This document shows positions 46,523 through 58,354 of a stretch of 64,000 bases of DNA, in pieces. The stretch covers positions 57,223,579-57,287,578 of the forward strand of contig CM042088.1 in the NCBI GenBank assembly GCA_023512835.1. Reading direction: 5' to 3'. The DNA is from Taxillus chinensis (Eukaryota > Streptophyta > Magnoliopsida > Santalales > Loranthaceae). Made by a program: the position numbers and the translations under genes. Numbering within the stretch: position 1 is the first letter of the stretch; each line of letters starts with the position of its first letter. The notes below the pieces were generated by a model. It was given only the letters and a program-made list of their open reading frames with translations. It was not told where the DNA came from and made no database searches.

Positions 46523-46899
46523 GGCTCTTATGGCTTCATCTTTTGCATAATAAGATTCACCACCACCTTGCGACAAATGGTGGGTTGTCAATCTATGGGG
46601 TTCTGTTATATATGGTATGCGGTTTATGCTTGTCTACCCTTTTTGTTAAAAAGGAAAATCTATTTTACAGTTTCTTCTTCTGATTCAGCTGATCCAATCA
46701 ATTAACTTTCTTTCTTCGTATGGTTCTTTTTGCTTTCTTGTTTCTTATTTTTCTTTCTATGCTAGATCTATTTGTTTTTTTTGATTTTTCAAGGTATTGA
46801 TGTGTATTAGGGTTTGGAAGCTCATTATGCAAGGGATCTACGGATGTTTTTGTTTTTTATTTTTATTGTGATGTGCTTCTATGTATTGGGATTTGGATG

Positions 46900-47110
46900 T
46901 TCAGTATGCAAGGTATCTGAGGAGCTCCTTTTTGTCCAAAAGAGGTTGTTGCTGGGTGGATTGAGCTGCTGGTATATGGATCCCACACTCCTATTGTTTT
47001 CTATCTCTGACAATAGGCTTGTGGCTTGCATATCTCAGGAGCTGGCATCACCCTTGGTTCCACCCTTCTTTGGATTGAAGGGAGCTCTTCACTTCCTCAC
47101 GTTCCCTTAT
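46900..47110 (+). ncRNA. MIR159: MIR159 precursor hairpin
   Basis: The 3' arm carries TTTGGATTGAAGGGAGCTC+TT (47069-47089), identical to the miR159 family 21-mer as I know it. The 5' arm AGGAGCTCCTTTTTGTCC+AAA (46920-46940) pairs with it over all 21 positions with one mismatch and a few G-U wobbles. Between them lie the conserved second duplex pieces TATGGATCCCA and CATATCTCAGGAGCT, typical of the long MIR159/MIR319 foldbacks. miR159 represses GAMYB-type MYB genes by transcript cleavage, affecting anther, seed and leaf development. The 113-codon frame crossing the hairpin (46814-47155) is incidental. An MIR319 identity is excluded by the TTTGGATTGAAG start. Confidence 0.93.
47069..47089 (+). 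ncRNA. miR159: Mature miR159 (3' arm)
   Basis: 21 nt, starting with T as AGO1-loaded miRNAs do and ending CTCTT (rather than CTCTA). It lies opposite the star strand at about 46922-46942, giving 2-nt 3' overhangs. Confidence 0.93.
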
Positions 47111-47159
47111 AGCTTCCTTATCCACCCCTTACTCGAGTTGTCTCTCTTTATGTGATTTA

Positions 47160-50100
47160 TATCTGATGAATAATCATTGATGTGCTGCAAACATGCCCTA
47201 ACTGTTGAGTCCGACCATATATTTGTTTGACCAAGCTTGATTCTGGTGCATCTGTGGGACGTTATCCGTTAAGAGTTATTAGATCTACCGGAACGTTGTA
47301 CGTTCCTTGGACGCTTCGTTGAGGCGCTGCGTTCTTATTCGTCAGTGAGCATCTTTCAATTAAGATCTGAAAGTCAAACTTGTACTTGGTCATGGCTAGT
47401 TTTTTAACCTTGTTTCATTGTACCTGCAAGTTTCCTGCATTTTTAGTGCAAAATTTTCGTAGCTTTATTCATTTTCAGGGACGTTTGGTTCAGATCTATG
47501 CGTTCTGGTCAAGTGTTTGGGTTCTTCCCTGTGTTCCAGCTTGTTTGGATACTGGCCGTGTTTTATTATATAACTGCAGTGGCCGGGGCACCCTCCTATG
47601 ATCGGGCCCACTCTACTACAGTCGCGTCCTGACTCTTGTTTGTTGCCTAGTGATTAGTTTGTATTTTGTTTGGTTTTTGGGTTCCATTTATTATTTTTAT
47701 TTTTAAGATATCGCGATTCCGTAATGTCCCATGTTCTCTTTACAATAGCCTTTTGTGATTATATATATATTGTATATTTGTCATCACATGCCTCCTATTT
47801 CGGTGTCCTGGTTGATTGTCCTTGATCTGAACCATTAAACTTGTTAAGTAAGGTAATTGTCTCTTTCAGCAGAAAATGAGATTAAGCTCCATGTTTTTGC
47901 CTCATCCAAAGTTAATGGTCGTTCTGTTCTGCAGATGCACGTTTACAGCTTGGCTTGTTCGTGTTTTTTCAATTATGGTATCATGGTTGGTGGAAAATGA
48001 TGTACTGTTATGTCTATTAGAGGGGTTTCAGCTTTGAAGTCAATTAATTATTATCGTTATTGCGCATTTTACCAGGTTAACGCTCCTAGCTAAATCGTTA
48101 GAACCAAAAACTTGCTGAAAACTCGGTGCGGACACTTATTAATTTTTTTTAAATGGCTAGAATTGGTATCGACGGTACATTATTTGAAGGATGATAAAAA
48201 TATTTACTAAATAGAGTTGACGTAAGTGATGATTGAATATGGAATTCAAGCCTTTTATGGAACCCAATCTCGAGTTAAGACGTACGAGATTTTTGCGTAA
48301 GTGAGCGTCACCAGATACTTCAACACTTAAATTGCCAAATTGGTTCTTTTTTGTTCAGGGGAATAAAATTAGGTTTTTTTGTTATTAATTTGGTTACCTT
48401 TTTATAAATAGGAGACTTGATTTTTATTATTTATAAATTTTCATATTTCTTTTATATTTTATGTGACATCTATAAAATAAGTTGAAGAGAAATAATAGAA
48501 TCTTTGGATAGCTTGCAAGAGGTGAAATAGGTTATGGCTTCATTGATTTCCGTATCTATGGACAGCTTCTTGAATGCACAATAACAAATAAGACGTTATG
48601 TTCGCTGATTATAAACCAAAGACATTGATGGATTATGCTTTTGTTCTAAGAATGGAGCTAGTGTATTTTTATACGTAAGATGTTGTAGTCCTCAGTGTCA
48701 TGTTATATTTTTAGTATAGTTATATTTTTAGTATAGTTATTATTTGTAATGTTTGTAATAGTCTATGTATAAGTAATTTGTACTTTCGTATTAACCTAAT
48801 ATTTTTTTGTTGTAAATGTAAAATTGTGTTAAAATTAATGTTTATTTTTGATGTTTTATTCTTATGAGTTTTTTTACTCATAGGAATTTTTATAATTTTT
48901 TGTAATCATTGTTTAAAGTTTTTTCACAGATTGTTTGCGTGGATTAACTTGTCATAAGTCTTTAACTCTATTTTGTAGGGATAGCATAAGGAGACCATCA
49001 ATCCAAGCTAACAAATTTGAGATCAATATGCTATCATAATGGAGTGATAGATGATGCTATTATATTAACGGTTCCTTAAGTGATGCTACCATCACTTGGG
49101 GTGTTAAATGGTCTTTTGCTAAGAGGGGTGATTTGAAAGTTTTTTTTTTTAAATTTAATTTTTAGTTTGTTTTATTAGAAGTTTATATAATGTGTTTATA
49201 TTTTATAAGTTTAATTGCTTTTATAATTGTGTAAAAGAAATTATTTAATGTGTTTGTACTTTAAAAATAAGAAATTTAAAGTAAATAAAATAAGTCTTAA
49301 TATTTTTTGGGATAAATGATTCGGATTTCTTTTGTTTTCTTTTGTTTAGGCTCCTTCCTTCAAAGCTTAGCCTGGCATATCTATTTGCATATAAAACTTA
49401 ATGAACAAAAACTAAGAAATGATACTTTCATTCAATTTGATGGTGATAGATCTTCATATTAGAGGTATATTAAAATTTATTGTTGTTTCCCTGTCATGGA
49501 TTTCTTCTAGCATGGCTTTAATGGCAACCATTTTCATTCAATTTTATGGTTGATGATCGACCTAATGACTATTAGTGGCTGAACGAAAGATTAATGCCAA
49601 AGAAGACAATTGTAGTTTAGGAGTTAGATTATATTCCTTTTAGAACTTTTAGAATGTTACCTTTTAGATTTTCAATATATAAAAGTGGAAATGTTACCTT
49701 TTAGATTTTCATTCTACTATATATAAAAGTGGAAATGTTACCTTTTAAATTTTCAATTCAAGAATATCCGTTAGTAAATTCTTATGTTTGTACCCTGATA
49801 AAACTTAAAACTTAAAAGATGACTAAGAATGTCATTCTCACTTGATCATTATACAAACCATGCATGAACATGTACATTATTTCTCTCTCTCAGATTATAT
49901 CATATTTATCTCATTATAAAAATAAAAACTAAAATAACAATGGAAACAACAAATGAGTCCTCAAGTGATGTTCTAGCTCCTGTAGAAACATGAAAAGGAT
50001 TAGCTAATTTTATGAGTAAAGAGATTTAGTATCAAAATCTTAGAACTTAAAATTATTTACTTAAAATAACTTGGCCTAAATGTAAATTTGAAGACTCGGA

Positions 50101-50966
50101 AAAGGACCGAAAAAAGAAAAGAAAAATCATAAGTGATTAAAATTTATTGAGATAGTTTCTACGTTTAAAACCAATTAAGATTGATGCTTGAGTCAAATCA
50201 GGATTACGCTTTAAGGGGTTAGCCTCCACATCTTTCACTGAATATCCTCCTGACTTAACACTGAAATTAATCAATTTATATCTTATAAGCACATTTAAAC
50301 CATTAGATAATTTATTTATGGTGGGATACTAGTTTTTGATTGTGGGGTTGAGGCTAATCCCTGAAGTAATAGCACCTGTATCAAAGGATGAAAGGAAGAC
50401 CATTGCAGTTAAGGCTGAATTTATAGTATACGAGAAAAAAAGAAAAGGCTAAGGTTGATACATCTAGGATTAAGAATACGTCATCCAATTAAAAAGGAAA
50501 GGATTAAGCCATAGGAAACAATACATCAAAATGCAAGATTAGTATATTTGTTGAAATTTATATTAATTAGGCAGTTTTAATATATTCTCCTTATTTTATT
50601 ATATTTAAAAATATATCTCTAACTTGGATTTATTAAAAGTTATATTTGCTTCGCCTTGCGTGTAAGTGTAATTGGAACACTTCCGCTGTTTTCTTTCTTT
50701 TCAAAAAGATTATAGTATTACTGATCGATTATCAATCATCATTTGCGTAATTAATAAATAAATAGCATTCACCATATACGAACAAATATGCATTTATTCA
50801 ACAAGAAAGGCTCAAGCAGCCTAGAGGAATACATGTTATGCAAGCACAGACACGACACGAGTACTTCCCACCCGTCACCGCGACATCCTGGTAATGTATA
50901 TATATATATACTTCGCTTGTTTGATTGATTATTTGTTTCTTATTTTCTTAATTTTGAAATAAAAAC
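47160..50966. other. Non-coding DNA between MIR159 and the P450
   Basis: The first several hundred bases probably belong to the MIR159 primary transcript. At 49640-49760, a ~50-bp unit with GTTACCTTTTAGATTTTCA and TATATAAAAGTGGAAAT is repeated about three times. Around 48700 there is a short GTTATATTTTTAGTATA duplication. No protein-coding gene is seen. Confidence 0.5.
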
Positions 50967-52681
50967 TCAAAAGCGACATGTTGGAACAGCAACTATAGGA
51001 TGGAGCCTAGGCGTTGCAATCCCATACTTCTCTGTCATGTCCAGATTGTCTGGCGTAGCTCCGCCGGCAAGTTCCCAGTCAAAACAATGCATCAGTGTAG
51101 CTATCATGAGTCGAACAGTGATGAGGCCTAGCCGCGTCCCCGCACAACCTCTCCGGCCGGAACCGAACGGAAGGAGTTGAAAATGCTGTCCTAGCACATC
51201 CACACTGCTATTTATGAACCTCTCCGGAATGAACTCCTGTGGTCTATCCGGCCACACTTTCGGGTCTTGCGCGATTGCCCATACGTTGATCATAACTCGT
51301 GATTTCTTGGGTATGAAGTAACCGTTTATTGTGATGTCTTCCATGGACTCCCGCGGAACCAAGAGGTGGCCGGAAGGGTGCAGCCTCAAGCTCTCCTTTA
51401 TCACCATTTCAAGGTAAGGCAGCTTCGGCAGGTCAGCCTCTTCAACCATCCTGTCTACTCCCACGACACTTTTTATCTCTTCTTGGAGTTTCCTCATCAC
51501 CCTTGGGTGCCTCATAAGCTCAGCAAACGCCCACTCCGCTGAGCTGAATGAAGTGTCTGATGCTGCTCCGATCATGTCAACTAGGATGGCTTTGATGTTG
51601 GTCTTGTCAATCACGGTAAGTGCCACGTCACGGGACTCCTTGGGTGAGTTCAACAGCGATAACAACACGTCCACAAAATCTTCCTCCCGCTCACCTCGTC
51701 GGCTACCTTCTTGAATGTGTTCATCGATTATGGTCTCCAAAATTTCGTCGAAACCTTTGGCCGTTGCTTTGGTTCTCTTGGTCAATCCCTGAAACAGAGA
51801 TATTTGATCAATCAATCTTAATCTGACAGCAAGAAAATGCACCTTATAAAATTAATAATCGCAGATCTCATCATATATATCAAAAGTCAAGACTACTATT
51901 AATATAATTGGCATGTAATAATCCAGATTACGCAAACGTGTTTTCCATGCAACAAATATATATATATATGATGGAATCATGAAAATTGGAATGAGGATTA
52001 TGGACAGACCTGAAGATCAAAGGGCATGAGGAAGGGAATAAATTCCCCTACGTTGAATTGCCCCAGCAAATTGGTGGCCTCCCGAATAACCTCCTTGAGT
52101 TTGAACCTCCCATTACTGGGGCGCCCGATAACCATTAGGCACACCATGTCCTCAATGGCCGACCCCATTCCGGAGCTGACGTCAACCTCCTTACGCGCCG
52201 CAGCCTCATCCCTGAGAGACCTCACAAAATCGGTTAAAACCCTCTTCCTCGACCCAGCAAAGGAATCGATTTTGGCCGGGTTGAGCAGCTTCATGGTGCA
52301 CAGCCGCCGGACGTTTCGCCAGTACGGGCCGTACTGGGACATAACGACCCCCTTGTTCCCGTAGTGGACGTGTTCGGCTACCTCGGTCTGGGGACGGCTG
52401 GCGAAGACGGCATCGTGGGTCTTCAAGAAAAGCTGGGCGGTCTCCGGCGAGGACGCCACAACGGCCAGCACGCGGCCGAGTTTGATGGACATGATGGGCC
52501 CGTACTTCTTGGACAGTCGGGCGAGGCTCCGGTGGGGGAGAGCTCCCAGCATGTGGAGGTTGCCAATGATGGGGAGCCCTGGTGGGCCAGGTGGCAGCTT
52601 CTGCCGACTCATCCTTCTGTGGAACACCAATAGTAGGAGAGCGCCAAGAAGGGCGGCGAGGAGAACTGCTCCTGGAGACAT
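50967..52681 (-). CDS. Cytochrome P450, CYP71 clan, CYP736A-like (two exons, 497 aa)
   Basis: Exon 1 is 52681-52010 (224 codons), with donor CAG|GTCTGTCC. Exon 2 is 51788-50967, with acceptor TTTCAG|GGATTG; the intron is 221 bp, phase 0, at the conserved CYP71-clan position. Residues 1-22 form an ER membrane anchor, then the PPGPPGLP hinge (30-37), C-helix WRNVRR (121-126), I-helix AASDTS (299-304, Gly of the usual AGxDTS replaced by Ala), ExxR ESLR (356-359), FIPERF (410-415) and heme loop FGSGRRGCAG (432-441, Cys439 the iron ligand; usual Pro440 is Ala). Full length is normal. It is a membrane monooxygenase using NADPH-P450 reductase; substrate unknown. Words such as LPHRSLARL, TNIKAILVDMI and PRESMEDITINGYFIPKKSR fit CYP736A best, from memory. 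Confidence 0.92.
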
Positions 52682-52800
52682 GGTGTGTGTGTACGTATAG
52701 CTGGCACTTGCTTAATTAATGCTGCTGCCGACGAAACTTCTTGTTTGAGATATGAGTGTAACCGTGGTGGGTTAGTGATGGGAGGGATATAGGCGGGGTG

Positions 52801-52811
52801 TTTATATATAG
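52801..52811 (-). promoter_or_regulatory. P450 TATA box
   Basis: On the minus strand ACTATATATAAACACC lies about 120 bp upstream of the ATG at 52681, leaving a leader of roughly 90 bp that begins in C-rich sequence. Confidence 0.7.
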
Positions 52812-52819
52812 TAACAGTC

Positions 52820-55422
52820 GAACCTACTGTACATGCTGTCTTTGGCGGAACAATTTAGAAACTAAGTTTTGCAGACGGCGGCGGCCGACCCGACCCGATG
52901 CTGACGAGAGGATTCAGGATTTTCCACGTTGTAACAGAGGTGAGAAGACGCAAAATAACAGAGGTGAGAAGACGCAAAATAATTCATATTTGCTTAGGTG
53001 TAAAATGAACCACTAGTCCATGAGTCCGTGGTCCCTGCGGACTCGAGCGGACCACGGATTCATGGACTAGCGGACTGAATCACATAAATTCTTATCTAAT
53101 TCAGATTAATCTGTGGGTTATTTTATTTTTTTAAAATAATTTTTTTCAAAAATTATTATATATTTTACGTTGTATATTAGTACTTAGAATCTAAACTTAT
53201 TAATTTTTAAATTAATATTTTTATTTATTTTAAATAAAATTAAATTATAATAAATTTTTAAATAAATAAATAAATATAGACTAATTCATGGATCGGTCCG
53301 CGTTCGCATGTGGACCGAATCAAAAAAATTCGAATTTATTAAAAAGTATGGGCCTAATAGGGCTACCTATTCCGTCACGAACCAGACTGATTCGTTTTAT
53401 ACCCGATCTCATTTTGGGCAATTCTAATCCAAAATATTCAACTTTGTAGATTTGATTTGGAATCCTTGACGTTTGAGTAGACGTTAATTATGAATAAATA
53501 AATTAAAATAAGTAAATAAGTTTAAATTTTTTTTTGGACGGTAATGGAGGCAATTAGGCAAAGCTTGTCCCATCGTCCAACATTATTAATTGTTATCTCG
53601 GACACAATTAATAAAACAATAGCAATAAAAAAAAAATTTAAATAACCGTGATAATGTGACTTTCTATTAATTCATCGCAGAAAAAAATAAACAGCTATGC
53701 CGCGAATATTTATTCAAAAAATAAACATGACCGTTGATAGAACAGACGGATGGGAGATGGAGGGCAGGTTTGGGTCAGCCAAGCCGCGCGCAGATGTCCG
53801 ACCCCACATTCCGGCGGCTGTGCGTCATGTTTCGCCTTCTGGTCAACAACCTGTCTTTTTTGGGTTCCTATTTGTAACGTTTGATGCCGTTATCAATAAT
53901 ACTCAACCGAACCAATGATAGCATAACAGATTCTCATTTTAATTCCATTAACCACACCAATAGTAAAATTTGATTTGTAAAAATAAAAGAATATTTTAGA
54001 ACTGGCAACCCCAATCTTGAAGTTCGTACATCCCACTTTCAGTTGAGGCCCTTGCACTGCAGCAGCCTTTAGTTCAACCCTTTCAACTTTGGTGTCCGAT
54101 TATTAAATTAAGTCACTCTTGGTTGGTCTCACGAGTTGAAGGAGAAATTTTTTTAGAAGAAACATATAAATGAGTAATTCATAAATGTTAATCTCCCAAG
54201 TTATATCAATTTTTTTAAATGTTTTACAAAATCTTCAAGGGTGACACCTTTACTAGAGTAAGGGTCGGCCAAAATAGTTGAAATAAGGAAAAAAACCCAA
54301 AGTAAACTCAATCCACGAAGAAAAGGCGGTATAGCTTTTACTAGAGCAAGGGTGAACAATTGTCTTTTAGTGGGGTTAGTTTAAAGTTTAAAAATCTCAT
54401 TTTTAAAATTTTAATTAGAACATCCATAATTTTTATGGTTTAATATCATATAGTAGAGATCTTGGGGATATAACTAAAACATATTTAAAAGCTAAGATCC
54501 TTTGGTTCAAATATATGGAATTGGTGTGCAACTTCATGTTATAAAGTATTTTTCATAATAGATGGTGATTTTATGGATTTTTTAAAATATTCTAATTGGA
54601 TATAAACTTTTTTTATATAGTTAAAGTGAGTGAGAAAGCACTTGATTATCTTAGAGGATTAGGCAAATGAGTGTAGTGATGAGACAATTAATGGAGCATG
54701 TCAATGGAGTATACATATCATGTTCATAATGTAATGTAAATGATTACAAAGTTATGTATGTGTTCTATGAGATTTTAAATATTATCATGATATTCATCAT
54801 GTAATGAAATTAATATCAGTAATGTTATGTGCAAAGATTGTATTAAGACCCAATTTTATGCAGGTAACATTTACGAAAAGTAATATTAAAAATGAAGCCC
54901 GATATGTATTTTACATTGACAAACAAGTCTCTCACTTCATCTTTGCTTTTATTTACTTTAATTTATTTAATTCATATTAGGATTATTTTGATATTTTATT
55001 TTAATTTCCTAATTGTAATATGTTTCTAATTCCTAGATTTCTATACCTATAAATAAACATTGTTTATGACAATTTATGTATTCTGATTAGTCTTTTTATC
55101 AGTAATAAACTTTTAATTAGAGGTTTATTCCTATATTTCAGTTTTTCTAGTTAATTACTTGAATGGCTTTGACTAGCGTTTGGGTATTAAGTTATTCTTC
55201 TCTAGATTAATGTTGAATCCTAATTAAGGTCTTCAACAATTTGGTATTTTTATTGAGAGATCCTAATTAAGATTTCTTGTTGAGTTATCAATTTTATTAA
55301 AATATCCTCATCAAGATTTGTAATTGAGTTATCGCTAAAGAATAAAGATTCAATCTTTATTGTGCGTTCTTCGTCAACATGATAGGCAAGATTACAAAAA
55401 CGAACAAACAACAATTTGAAGC
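52820..55422. other. Intergenic DNA upstream of the P450
   Basis: A 24-bp tandem duplication (AACAGAGGTGAGAAGACGCA) is at 52932-52980, and a strong inverted repeat at 53013-53070 is annotated separately. At about 54990-55236, AT-rich sequence with CTATACCTATAAATAAAC and an end AGGTCTTCAACA followed by TTTGGTAT looks like a degenerate copia-type LTR plus primer site, but no partner LTR is present. No gene is seen. Confidence 0.45.
53013..53070. repeat. 22-bp inverted repeat (hairpin) with 14-nt loop
   Basis: Arms CTAGTCCATGAGTCCGTGG+TCC (53013-53034) and GGACCACGGATTCATGGACT+AG (53049-53070) pair at 21 of 22 positions. They lie in AT-rich DNA about 200 bp upstream of the P450 TATA box on its strand. 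They may be the end of an uncharacterised element; further GGATCGGTCCGCG-type motifs occur at 53290-53330. Confidence 0.75.
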
Positions 55423-55893
55423 TGTAACAGCCCAAGTTCCCCGTAGCATGATATTGTCCGGTTCAGGACCCAAGCCAAATCCTTAGTTTGTTCTTGGCAG
55501 TGCCATAAAGGCACCCCAAAAGGCCTCATGTTAGGAGAGGTATCCACGTCCTCTTTTAAGGCATGCTTCGTTCTCCTCCCCAACCGATATGGGACTTGCA
55601 AAAGTCCTCGAACTTCACAATTCACCCCCCCTTAGGAGGCCCACGTCCCTGTGGGACTATGACACATCAACCCGGTCCCCAGCTCTGATACCAATTGTAA
55701 CAGCTCAAGTCCCTCGTAGCATGACATTGTCTGGTTCAGGGCCCAAGCCCAATCCACGGTTTTATTCTTGGCAGTGCCATATAGGCACCCCAAAAGGCCT
55801 CATGTCAGGAGAGGTATCCACGCCCTCTTATAAGGCACGCTTCGTTCTCCTCCCAAACCGATGTGGGACTTGCAAAAGTCCTCGGACTTCACA
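55423..55893 (-). mobile_element. TRIM-like miniature LTR retroelement (471 bp)
   Basis: Two ~197-bp direct repeats (55423-55619 and 55696-55893) run TGTAACAGC...ACTTCACA. They flank a 76-bp interior with CACCCCCCCTTAGGAGG next to the left repeat (purine tract on the minus strand) and GCTCTGATACCA at 55682-55693 next to the right repeat (primer site on the minus strand). This is the plan of TRIM elements read right to left. The repeats contain AAGGCACGCTTCGTTCTCC and CCGATGTGGGACTTGCAAAA. No 5S rRNA-like segment is seen, so it is not Cassandra. The right target duplication is lost at the abutting chromovirus LTR. Confidence 0.8.
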
Positions 55894-55894
55894 A

Positions 55895-58099
55895 TGTCAC
55901 GCCTCCAAATCCTAAAAACAACAGAACAAGGAACGTGACTTCCCCACACCCACACTACAGGGGTCGAGGGGAATAGTGACCAACCCAATCCTGTACAACT
56001 CCACAACAGGGGTAGAGTGGTACTTACCAATGATCCAATAAAATATTCAAGCAAGTAACAAGTATAACAGTGTAGTTAATATTACTAAAATCAATCAACA
56101 CCCATGCTAAAGCATAACAAAGTTAACCAATTAGGTTTACACAACTGTCATGGACCCAAGTCCAGAAAATAAAATAATAAGATAATAAACAAGGTCCATA
56201 GAAAATCCTACACAAAGATGTCCCGACTTGCATCGCTATGGCTCCAATAGCTACTCCCTACAACTCGTAGGAAATAAAAATAAAGTAAGGTGAGCACGTG
56301 TGCCCAGTAGGTGATCCCCATCTCCACTATCCTATTACATAAATGACTAGGTCTATATGATCAGTGTATGCTTGTGCCGGTGTAGTGTCACTTTTTATCA
56401 CAATTAAATTTCATTAAATCACAAATAAGACATCATATCACATTTCAATCATTAAAGGCTCACGCCGGCAAACCAACCATCCATAGAAATTCCCGCTACC
56501 AACTCTAGGAATTATAGATACTACTAGACAGTTATATATGGGACCCATAGTGCCCCTAGCGACAACCCGCCAGATATGAGACCTCGGTTAACCAGCCACA
56601 TAGGAGACCCGCGATCTCTTGCCAGCCCTATGTGGAACCCGCAGTTAACCCAACCAACACCACCACCAATTCCACATGTACAATCAATAAACAAAATATT
56701 CCAACAGTTAATATTCGATGCAATAGCCTTACAAAATATTTAATTTACCAATCCAGCAATAATCACAACTAATATGTATATATATATATATCATTCAACA
56801 CCCTAAATGATTAATTAAATGGTATTAAAATACAAGTAACATTTAAATGTCAAACTACTAATATTGAGATACACATAATATCTATATATTAAACTGTATA
56901 ATCAAGCCCAAATTTTTATTTATTTATTTTTATTGTTATTATTATTATTATATATATATATATTTACTTTTTCTTAAAAAAAAATGGGCTCCAAGGGAGG
57001 AAAAGACTAGCCCAAAATGGGCTGGCCCAACACGCCAACCTATTAGGGTTAGCAGACTCAGGGATGGCTCTGCAGCCGCCATCCCCTCCCTCTCCCATGC
57101 CAAGCGCTGGTGCGCACGCAGGGACATCGCACAGGGGCGGCACTGATGCCACCAACCCCCCTCCTTTCCTCACAACCGCATGTGACGCGCAGAGATGACC
57201 CATGACAGCCGTCCCTCATCTCCTCCGCGCGAGCATGCGTTCTTAATCCCCAAGTGGCCGTCCTTCCTCTCCACCGCACGGGCGGTAGTCGTCGCCACCC
57301 CCTCTTCCATCCCCACTGCATGGCCGGTTCTTGCCGCCGCCCTTCTTCCACCTCCACGCTAGTGGGGTGCTCCAATCGCGCTCGCACCAGTGACGACGAC
57401 ACATAAAATCATATATATATATATATATATATATATTCATATAAAACTTCAACACATATTGATTCTACAATTTGCGTTCATGGAATAAGCTAATCAAGGA
57501 TTAGGAATCACCTACCTGGGTCTAGTATCGAGAGATTGGTAGGGCACGAAGGCTTTGAATCTACTGCTCCTCCCTCACCAAGTTCTGTGTATCACACAAT
57601 GAATGTAATGCAGGATTCCAACCCTAGGCTCCCTCCTTTTATACTACCATTTAATTATCATATTTAATAATAATAATAATAATAAAGTCAGTAATAATAT
57701 TAATAATAATTCATTATAATAATTAATAACGATAATAGTAATAATAATAATAATAACAATATGATATTAATAAGGTCTCAATATTAAAATACTTGCATCA
57801 ATAATAATAATCCCATAATAATAATAAACTCAAATAGATATTTTCAATTATATTATTAATTATTATAGTCACAACTCAAATATTTAAATAATTATATTAA
57901 TAATATTAATATCATAATAATAGTGAACCTAAAATATTAAAATAATTATAATAATAATGACACATAGCAATCAACTCAAAATATTAAAATAATATTAATA
58001 ATAACCCAAAGCGCTCACGCTAAGGTCATGTTGCCGAATAAATATTCCTCACTTTATTCAGGGGCTAGCTTCAATTTCACTCAGGTATGGGTCTTTTCA
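55895..58099 (-). mobile_element. 3' LTR of a minus-strand chromovirus (2205 bp)
   Basis: On the minus strand it starts TGAAAAGACCCATACC directly after the purine tract (AAGGTGGGGAGGA) and ends GGATTTGGAGGCGTGACA. A TATA-like AGTATAAAAGGAGG lies near 57640. It contains a GC-rich island (57050-57400) between AT-rich (AATAAT)n tracts (57665-58000) and (AT)n runs (56950-56962, 57412-57435). Together with 58100-60689 it belongs to one element whose 5' part is outside or destroyed. Confidence 0.85.
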
Positions 58100-58135
58100 T
58101 CCTCCCCACCTTAGGACTTTTCGTCCCCGAAAAGG
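58100..58135 (-). other. Polypurine tract and GGAC/GTCC hairpin of the minus-strand chromovirus
   Basis: Minus strand: GGGGACGAAAAGTCCTAAGG then TGGGGAGGA directly before the LTR. A second copy (GAGGACGAATAGTCCTAAGG, TGGGGAGGG) overlaps the pol stop at 58345-58372. Confidence 0.8.
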
Positions 58136-58354
58136 CAAGTCATCCTCAACGAAATAACACTTCCCAGGCTAAAATAATTATACATAACCTAGCTACAATT
58201 AGCATGATAAACAAAACAACACCATGAACAAAATAACCAACAACTCATCAAAATCACACGCAACCAAGAATATCAACAACCATAAGCACAATAAACAAAA
58301 ACAACAAGATTAACTACCTTAACGCATGGTAAAGGTCTTGACACCCTCCCCACC

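Noticed and set aside
46814..47155. 113-codon frame
   Set aside because: It spans the MIR159 hairpin, whose pairing and conservation explain the sequence.
55682..55693. tRNA-like sequence GCTCTGATACCA (and copies at 42913, 43670)
   Set aside because: These are primer-binding sites complementary to tRNA-iMet, not tRNA genes; no cloverleaf surrounds them.
55423..55893. Cassandra-type TRIM
   Set aside because: Cassandra LTRs contain a 5S rRNA-like segment, which is absent here.
57058..57402. 114-codon GC-rich minus-strand frame
   Set aside because: It is a GC-rich island inside a chromovirus LTR; several overlapping frames are open and no domain is recognisable.
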